64,000 nucleotides of DNA from Brevibacterium paucivorans (GTDB taxonomy: Bacteria > Actinomycetota > Actinomycetes > Actinomycetales > Brevibacteriaceae): positions 124,001 to 188,000 of the forward strand of contig NZ_JAFBCP010000001.1 of NCBI RefSeq assembly GCF_016907735.1. Direction: 5' to 3'. Below are positions 58,126-64,000 of the stretch, piece after piece. The position numbers and the translations under genes were made by a program. Below the pieces are notes generated by a model. That model made no database searches and was not told the origin of the DNA. It saw only the letters and a list, made by a program, of their open reading frames with translations. Every line of letters starts with the position of its first letter. The first letter of the stretch is position 1.

Positions 58126-61100
58126 TCAGAGTTGACGCGGACGCTCCATGCGCCGTTCAGGCCCCGTCTGGGGGTTCTCGACACGGGCGCGATGCAACGT
58201 CCTTAACGCTGTTTCGGCCCGAGCGCGGTCGATCTTCTGCGCCGTACCCTCGGGTTGGGCGCCGAGCGGTGCCGGGTCGGTGATCTGGTAGCGGACGCGG
58301 TAAACGGCGACGACCAGGGCGCGGCGGCGCCACTGCTGCCGCGCCCGCCCATTGGCGGGCATCGGACCAAGCGCCGTGGTCCACAGCTCGTGGAACTGGA
58401 GAGCGGTGTCGAGGACGGCTTCTGCTCGGGTTTCGATGAGGTGGCGGCGCTCGGTCAGGGCTTGCTGCATATCGGGGGTCATGGGGCCGGTGGCTTCGGG
58501 AATCAGCCCGGCGATGAGACGCGGTGCCTGTCGGGTGCGTCCGGCCCCGGGGGTCGGGTGGTGGCGTGGGCGAGGCGGTGGTGGATGGCGGAGGCGATGT
58601 CGTCGGCGTCGGCGAACCCGTGCGCTGCGATGAGTCGTGGCAGGAGGGCCTCAACGTTGTGGTGGTTGGCTTCGGCCCGGCGCAGTTCCGCGGTCAGAGC
58701 GCCGAAAGCGTCGGAGTCGATGACCGCTTCTGCCTGGTCCGTGGACAGGCCGCTGGATTTGATGAGAGCAGCCCAGCGGTGGTGTTGGGCTGCGGCGGCG
58801 ATGGTTTCGTACTCGGCAGCAAGTTGGGAGATTGACCCCCACTGATCTTGCTCGGCGGTGATGGTCCCGTGTGCCGACAGCTCAGCACCGCTGTGTTGGA
58901 GCACGCCATAGAGGACCGCGCGGGCGGTGGCGTCGGGATTGTCGCCCGGATGCGCCGTGGCGTGGTCATCGGGCCGGTCAAGGATGACGTAGGCACGGTT
59001 CGATTCGCGTCCGCGGGTCATGGCGACATACAGGTTCTCGCGCGTGGTGGTCGGCTCTACGAGGACGTGGGCGGTGTCGGTGGTGATGCCTTGGGCGCGG
59101 TGGGCGGTGACGGCGTAGCCGAGGTCGACGTGCTCGGCCACGTAGTCTGCGGGCAGGACGATGCTGTTGCCGAGCCGGGTCCCGGGTGGGCGGATCGTGA
59201 CTGACCCGTCGTCGCGCACGGCGGTGATGGTCCAGGTTTGGCCGTTGCGGACCCAGCCGTGCCGGTTCCGCAGCCGCCGGTCGTTACGGCGGGTGATGAT
59301 CGTGTCCCCCACGCCCGCTGCCGATCCGTCGGACAGGGTGATTTCGGGGCCGGGCTTCAGCGTGCCGTCGAGGATGAGGTCGGCGCGGGCGCGGACGTTG
59401 AGGGCGGTGACGTTCTCGCGGGTTTCGGCGATCAGCACCGACGCCAAACCTGCCTTTCGGTCGTGGCGCCAGGCGGTATAGGCGACATCGGTCATGGCCT
59501 CGGCGTCGCCGTCGTGGATGCGATCGCGTGCCAGGTAGGTGTCGATGACTGGGGTGCGGCCGTGTCGTAGCTCCAAGGAGGCGGTCTTCTCCCAGGCGTG
59601 GGTGAAGCGGTGGACATCGACCAGCTCTGGGGCATCGTCGCGGTCGTGGATCAACAGACTGAACGCACCACCGGCATCGACGGACTGGAGCTGGGCATAG
59701 TCGCCGACCAGCAGCACCTTCGCCCCCGCCTCCTCAGCTGCCTGCGTGATCCGGTCAAAGGACAGGGTGCCGGCGAGGGAGGCTTCGTCAATGATGACCA
59801 GCTGCCCGGCCTGGAAGGTGACGCCGGTGTGTTGATGGGTGGTCCACCACTTCGCCGTGTTCTCCGTCTGAATGCCCAGATCGTCGGCCAGCACCTGCGC
59901 CGCCACCGCCGACGGGGCCAACCCCACCACCGACCCGGCACCATGCTCGGCTTCCCATGCCCGGCGCAGTGCATTCATCGCAGTCGTCTTCCCCGCTCCC
60001 GCCAGCCCCACCAACACATCCACCACCCGGCCCGAGACCGCGACCGACGCCAAGGCTGCGGCCTGGTCCAGGCCGAGCACCCGACCCTCGGCATCGGGCT
60101 TGCTCGAGATCGTTTCGACGGTGGCCAGGTCGATACTCGGCCCGGTGGTCGTGCGGGCCCGTTGCAGGAGGCGGTCCTCTGCCGCGAGGAGGGTGTCGGA
60201 GGAGAACACGGTCGAGTGCTTCGGCCGAAACACCGAGGGGCCGTCCAGGCGGCGAAACTCCACCGGACTGGTCGCTAGCTCGGGTGGAGTCAGCCGCAGG
60301 GACGCGTGTTCGGCGGCGTCGGCGACCATGGCGGTGATGGCTTCGCGGTCCTCGACGGTGGCGAACCGCCACCCCATCGTGTGGCGGGCAACTTCGGCCA
60401 TCAGGTTCCAGCGCCGCCACGTCGAGCGCTTCTCACCGACCACCTCGACCACCGAGCGCCCCACCTGCTCGATCAGATCCAACGGCACATCATCAGCCCG
60501 CAACAGCAACTGCCGCTCCCCACCCGTGACGGCGCGCGCCCACACCGTCGCATCACTGCCGAGGATTCTGCTGGCGCGGGTGCGCCACTGTTCGGTCAGC
60601 TCCGCCAAGGATTGGACCTGTTTCTCTGGACGCGTCGCGAGCGTGGCCTGGGCGCGCAATCGGATCACGGTGGCATCGGATGGCTGCCGTCCGTGGGTGG
60701 CCACGTACTCGGCCGCCAGCCGGTCCTTCTCCACCTCGATCTGTCGCGCCCGCGTGGAGAACTCCGCCACCAGCTGTTCGGGGACGTCGGTGATTGCCCA
60801 GGACGGGTTGCGGTCGCGACCCATCTCCCGTGGCTCCCAGCTCACGCCGAAGGTTCGGGTCATGTGGTCGGCGAACACGGCCTCGTGCAGCTCGGGCAAC
60901 TCCACGACCGCGGCATGCATCGGACGCCCATCCAGACTCCGCCACTTCCCATCCAACACCGTGCGGGCCTTGTTGCTGATCACCACATGCGTATGCAAGT
61001 GCGGGTCCCCGGCACGGGAATCGAATTGATCGAACGCGGTCGCGATGAGCCCGGTGACGTCGACCTGTGCAACCGCGCCATCCCCAGCGGTTGCACCCGT

Positions 61101-61603
61101 GCGGGTGGCTGCAACCTCGCGCTCCATGAACGCAACCACGGCCGCAACCGCCTCATGATGGGCTTGCGCAATCAATGCCTGCGTCCCCGCGTCCGCAACC
61201 GCCCACAACACCGACGCCGACTTCGGCACACTGAACGTGAAATGAAACCCCGCTACCCAGAGCCGAGCGACGGGTCCAGCTGCGCGACACGGTCCGCGAC
61301 CCGCTCCACCGTCGAGCTGTACACCGGATACGCCCGCCCCAACGGCACACCAGCAATCGGATCCCGCCCCATCCCTACCAGCAACTGAAGCTGCGCCTCC
61401 GACACCTGCGCTCCAGGGGCGATTTCACCATTACGCAAAGCAGTGACACCGGAACCAAGCCAGCGTCCAGGTGGGGTGCCAGCCTCGGCGTAGTAGCGGG
61501 TCAACGGAGTCGACAGCGACCGGTCACCATCACCAGCCGCCACAGTGCTCAGCAGGTACGTGTAGCCGTCGCCAGCCGACATCACCCGCATCGACACCGT
61601 CAA
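58126..61603 (-). pseudogene. MobF-family conjugative relaxase-helicase, broken by two frameshifts
   Basis: Three frames together make one TraA/MobF relaxase. Frame 1, 61603-61253 (TTG start behind GAGAGGTGG), has M-S-A-G-D-G-Y-T-Y-L-L and ends early. Frame 2, about 61256-58503, starts V-A-G-F-H-F-T-F-S-V-P-K-S-A-S and carries the HUH triad G-D-P-H-L-H-T-H-V-V, Walker A G-L-A-G-A-G-K-T-T and V-I-I-D-E-A-S-L. Frame 3 reads R-L-I-A-G-L-I-P-E-A-T-G-P and runs to 58126. At the first break about 25 residues normal for the family are also missing. Transfer by this copy is not expected. Confidence 0.87.
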
Positions 61604-61651
61604 GACGAACCACCTCTCTCACCGAAAGGTGCTCACGTCCTAGATGCGAGA

Positions 61652-61695
61652 GAGGGGGTGACCTATACGGCCACCCCCTCGGCGGCGTCGCCGCC
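61652..61695. promoter_or_regulatory. Hairpins upstream of the relaxase; candidate oriT
   Basis: GAGGGGGTG (61652-61660) pairs perfectly with CACCCCCTC (61672-61680) around an 11-base loop ACCTATACGGC. Directly after it comes GGCGGC-GTC-GCCGCC (61681-61695). A strong stem next to a less structured stretch just upstream of a relaxase gene is typical of oriT, but no nic site is known for this group. Confidence 0.4.
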
Positions 61696-61868
61696 AACCT
61701 CCTGGATCTTTTCGCACTCTGGAGGTTTTGCCGTTCACCGAAGTCTCGGGAACGCCACCCCGTTGCCAGGATGGAATGCGCCACGTGGCTACGCCGCGAC
61801 GCGCTTCTCGCTTCTCAGGGTTCCAGCCGCGAGGTTATCCACGGACCTACGGCCCCTCCACGAGCGTT

Positions 61869-62180
61869 TTACGACTCCCACATGCCGCAGGCGTCGTCCA
61901 GCAGAGAAAGCGTCGGCATGCCGACCACCTCCTTTTGGGCGCGACGTTCACTACGTCGCACAGTCAGGGTACCAACCCCAAGCAAGCCTCGATCTGCAAG
62001 AGGCGTGGCAGATCGGTCGAGGTCTCTCACGGAACGAATCTCGATGATGCCAAGGCTCTGCGGCCGTGGGTTAGCTCGGGATTCGTACTGGCCAGCATTG
62101 ATACGGATCTCCGCGTCTTTGAGCAGAGACGGGATATTGAGTCGCTGACCGGCAGCGGGGTCACCTACGCTGGTGGGCAT
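61869..62180 (-). CDS. Small hypothetical protein upstream of the relaxase
   Basis: An open frame of 103 residues with normal amino-acid balance (M-P-T-S-V-G-D-P-A-A-G-Q-R-L, then S-L-L-K-D-A-E-I-R-I-N-A-G-Q-Y). It lies between the candidate oriT and erm, on the relaxase strand. No family is recognised and the ribosome site is weak. It starts inside the first bases of the erm leader on the other strand. It may be a conjugation accessory protein or a chance frame. Confidence 0.4.
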   Translation of the reverse strand: MPTSVGDPAAGQRLNIPSLLKDAEIRINAGQYESRANPRPQSLGIIEIRSVRDLDRSATPLADRGLLGVGTLTVRRSERRAQKEVVGMPTLSLLDDACGMWES

Positions 62181-62223
62181 GTTGTTCTACGGCACTGCTT
62201 CGCTGCGTCTGCGCAGCCGCTAA
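62179..62223 (+). CDS. erm leader peptide
   Basis: A 14-codon frame M-L-F-Y-G-T-A-S-L-R-L-R-S-R followed by TAA. It resembles the leader of corynebacterial erm(X), which also has a G-T-A-x-L-R-L-R core. R-L-R is one of the known motifs at which macrolide-bound ribosomes stall. It lies 102 bp before the erm start, with an attenuator between. Too short for ordinary gene calling, but pattern, position and stem-loops support it. Confidence 0.8.
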   Translation: MLFYGTASLRLRSR

Positions 62224-62244
62224 CAGCGGCGGGCACCCTCCACA

Positions 62245-62320
62245 GGTTGTTGCTCCCGCACCCGGTGATCACGGCCGGGCGGCTCTTTCAGCGTGCCCGG
62301 CTCCGCAACAACCACGGAGC
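62245..62320 (+). promoter_or_regulatory. Translational attenuator of erm
   Basis: Three alternative stems occur: GGTTGTTGC (62245-62253) with GCAACAACC (62305-62313); GCCGGGC (62274-62280) with GCCCGGC (62295-62301); and GCTCCG (62300-62305) with CGGAGC (62315-62320). The last one hides the GGAGC ribosome site of erm. A ribosome stalled in the leader would alter the choice of stems and free that site. Confidence 0.75.
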
Positions 62321-62325
62321 AAACA

Positions 62326-63066
62326 GTGCCTACCTATCGAGGTGGCCGTCATGAGCACGGCCAAAACTTCCTGACTGACCCATCCACCATTGCCACGATG
62401 ACACGGCTCGTGGCTGCCACCGAAGGCCCGACCATCGAGATCGGCCCCGGTGACGGAGCACTCACCACCCCGCTGGCCCAGCTCGGGCGACTTGTGACAG
62501 CCGTCGAGATCGACACCCGGCTCGCCCGACGCTTGACCCAACGACTCCCGTCGCACGTGGAGGTCGTCGCCGACGACTTCCTGACCTACCGGCTTCCAAC
62601 ATCTGCGCATGTGCTCGTCGGCAACCTGCCGTTTCACCAGACCACGGCCATGCTGCGCCGCATCCTGCGCTCCCCGGCATGGACCGATGCAATCGTGCTC
62701 GTGCAATGGGAAGTCGCGCGGCGCAGAGCGGGCGTCGGCGGTGCCACGATGATGACGGCGCAATGGGCGCCTTGGTTCGAGTTCACGCTTCACACTCGTG
62801 TTCCCACTCGCGCCTTCACCCCGCGTCCGGGAGTCGACGGCGGAATCCTCACCATCCACCGTCGCGAACATCCGCTGCTGTCCCCGATGCGGCGACGCCA
62901 GTTCCATGCCCTGGTCCACCGCGTCTACACCGGCCCCGGTCGCGGGCTGGCCCAGATCCTCGCGCGCACCACCTCGCTCGGGTCACCGCAGACCGCACAG
63001 GCGTGGCTGAGAGGCCCCGGCGTGACGGCTGCCGGGTTGCCGAAAGACCTGCCCGTCGAGGCATAG
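62326..63066 (+). CDS. erm: Erm 23S rRNA (adenine-N6)-methyltransferase, C-terminally shortened
   Basis: A 246-residue enzyme that methylates A2058 of 23S rRNA and gives resistance to macrolides, lincosamides and streptogramin B. R-H-E-H-G-Q-N-F-L-T-D starts the homology. SAM binding is I-E-I-G-P-G-D-G-A-L-T, the catalytic N-L-P-F motif is V-G-N-L-P-F-H, and Q-W-E-V-A-R-R-R-A-G-V-G-G resembles erm(X). The GTG at 62326 has GGAGC before it. The frame stops at TAG (63064-63066) where relatives have Trp; beyond the stop it stays open for 28 codons (V-D-L-F-K-T-T-G-S-S ...) and ends in an ATGA overlap with the AraC gene. Confidence 0.93.
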   Translation: MPTYRGGRHEHGQNFLTDPSTIATMTRLVAATEGPTIEIGPGDGALTTPLAQLGRLVTAVEIDTRLARRLTQRLPSHVEVVADDFLTYRLPTSAHVLVGNLPFHQTTAMLRRILRSPAWTDAIVLVQWEVARRRAGVGGATMMTAQWAPWFEFTLHTRVPTRAFTPRPGVDGGILTIHRREHPLLSPMRRRQFHALVHRVYTGPGRGLAQILARTTSLGSPQTAQAWLRGPGVTAAGLPKDLPVEA

Positions 63067-63149
63067 GTGGACTTGTTCAAGACCACCGGTTCTTCACCGC
63101 CTGCACACCGTGCGCAGACGCAGCAGGTGAAGTCGAGGAGGCGCCGTCG

Positions 63150-63845
63150 ATGACCATCGCAGCGCGGCACCAGGCCTGCCGCTACACGTCAACAGCTAGG
63201 AGTGCCACGGAGCACCGTTCCGGTGAAACCTCCACAGAACTGGCAACGCGGCTGCTCGCAGAAGCACCGCAACGGGATTGGCGACTCCGTGACCTTGCCG
63301 CGCTAGTTCACCTTTCGGTGTCACAGCTGGGCAGAGCGTTCACACAACGATTCGGGATGCCACCCATGCGGTACCTGGCTCACATTCGGGCCCATCGGCT
63401 GGCTCACCTTCTGGTCGAGACTGATCTTCCCATCGGCGTCGCCATGACAAAAGTCGGGTGGCGCAGCCGTGGACATGCCGCACGGCAGTTCACCGACGTC
63501 ATCGGGATCAGCCCGTCCGAATATCGGCGCACTGCGATTGGGCGCACTCTCACGGAGACCAGCCCGTGGCCATCAGCCACGCAGGGCAGCCCCGAATCAA
63601 AGGGCCCCTCACGACAGGAGTGCCGTGATGCCGTCGGAGAGAATCTCTTGCGGACTGATCTGGTGCGTCGCATGGAGTCGCGCGTAGGTGGGGGCTTGGT
63701 CAGGGTCGATGGCGACGCGCTTCTCGTCAGACGCCATGGGAGCAGTCAGAGAGGCACCAATCACCATATTGGACAATCGGTAGGCCGTTCCAAGCGGATC
63801 CGGGGCATCCGCTTGTTCGAGCAGGACGCACATCCGCTCAGATAG
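63150..63845 (+). CDS. AraC-type HTH regulator; 3' end runs antisense into the TetR gene
   Basis: The frame starts at ATG 63150 behind GAGGAGG. Residues 28-125 form an AraC-type double helix-turn-helix: D-L-A-A-L-V-H-L-S-V-S-Q-L-G-R-A-F near residue 50 and V-A-M-T-K-V-G-W-R-S-R-G-H-A-A-R-Q-F near 100, then I-G-I-S-P-S-E-Y-R-R. After residue 130 the sequence is low in order, and from 63609 on it overlaps a TetR-like gene on the other strand. The natural end may have been lost at a junction. The original erm frame ended in ATGA at this start, so the two were probably coupled. Confidence 0.75.
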   Translation: MTIAARHQACRYTSTARSATEHRSGETSTELATRLLAEAPQRDWRLRDLAALVHLSVSQLGRAFTQRFGMPPMRYLAHIRAHRLAHLLVETDLPIGVAMTKVGWRSRGHAARQFTDVIGISPSEYRRTAIGRTLTETSPWPSATQGSPESKGPSRQECRDAVGENLLRTDLVRRMESRVGGGLVRVDGDALLVRRHGSSQRGTNHHIGQSVGRSKRIRGIRLFEQDAHPLR

Positions 63846-64000
63846 GGCTAGGTACGCGGGGCCTCTAGGAGGGCGCATGCCGATGACTTGTCCAGCCCAC
63901 CGGTGGGTCGTGAGGTGCGCGAAGAATGCTTGCATCAGTGAGGGAAGGTCAGCAGTGCGGATAGATTCGGACATCACGGGATCATCCGCAAGCGCCGTGT
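63609..64000 (-). CDS. TetR family regulator, C-terminal part, cut by the window edge
   Basis: The frame enters from the right edge and ends at 63609. The visible 129 residues (T-A-L-A-D-D-P-V-M-S-E-S; L-M-Q-A-F-F-A-H-L-T-T-H-R-W; P-R-G-P-A-Y-L-A-L-S-E-R-M; A-Y-R-L-S-N-M-V-I-G-A-S) look like the ligand-binding domain of a TetR repressor with the common W near H-P/R-W. The DNA-binding half lies outside. The overlap with the AraC frame covers 237 bp. Confidence 0.6.
   Translation of the reverse strand, partial: TALADDPVMSESIRTADLPSLMQAFFAHLTTHRWAGQVIGMRPPRGPAYLALSERMCVLLEQADAPDPLGTAYRLSNMVIGASLTAPMASDEKRVAIDPDQAPTYARLHATHQISPQEILSDGITALLS

Noticed and set aside
59872..61388. Long plus-strand frames opposite the relaxase
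   Set aside because: GC-rich antisense frames with skewed composition (Arg, Pro, Ser); the minus strand has clear relaxase motifs.
62679..63149. Upstream part of the long frame that contains the AraC gene
   Set aside because: This part is a shadow frame inside erm; AraC similarity and the ribosome site begin at 63150.

Overview
The window reads as a chromosomal segment of a mid-to-high-GC actinobacterium, most likely a Micrococcales member of the Brevibacterium type. Pointers are an MshC-like (mycothiol) N-terminus at the left edge, the DUF3090/SCO1664/UppP/MSMEG_4193 gene neighbourhood, DUF3145, a DUF222-HNH endonuclease, an LPXTG surface protein and several GTG/TTG or apparently leaderless starts. 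The genus is inference; nothing here names a species.

Layout. 0-5 kb: the mycothiol/UppP neighbourhood, including an aldo/keto reductase homologue that has lost all four catalytic residues. 5-9 kb: an M20 peptidase and a two-gene sulfolipid module (SqdB- and SQD2/SqdX-like). 9-17 kb: a HEAR-repeat protein, a decayed HpaI-type aldolase, DUF3145, a CAT-anticodon tRNA, an EAL/DICT protein, an MFS exporter, a second GT4 glycosyltransferase, a DMT transporter, a thioesterase and a TetR/membrane-protein divergon. 18-21.5 kb: a DUF222-HNH endonuclease followed upstream by about 880 non-coding bases holding a seven-unit 23-bp repeat array and a long hairpin. 21.5-38 kb: acyl-CoA ligase, tRNA-Asn, pyrimidine reductase/FolP, nucleoside hydrolase/ribokinase, peptide permease, dipeptidase, serine hydrolase, an iron-chelate ABC transporter and MalQ. 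38-52.6 kb: methyltransferase, 3-hydroxyacyl-CoA dehydrogenase, a TetR/DoxX pair with tandem operators, a 1305-residue LPXTG esterase/phosphatase, an AAA/DUF4143 ATPase preceded by another 23-bp array, a CcdA/DsbA pair and a MerR divergon.

52.6-64 kb looks like an acquired island, GC-richer by eye. It holds a two-gene unit of unknown function whose first gene has a nonsense codon, a complete three-gene ABC three-component (ABC-3C) conflict system, a MobF relaxase broken by at least two frameshifts, a candidate oriT hairpin, and a macrolide-resistance erm methyltransferase with a leader peptide and attenuator. AraC and (partial) TetR regulators follow.

Two sequence-level signals cut across the genes. 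First, the heptamer ACCTCGG (either strand) occurs about 65 times by hand count in the first 50.2 kb but only about twice in the last 13.8 kb, so it may be a genome-specific motif that the island lacks. Second, three non-coding sites (20.73, 41.54 and 45.73 kb) carry degenerate direct repeats with exactly the same 23-bp period. No rRNA, CRISPR array, complete IS element or prophage was seen.
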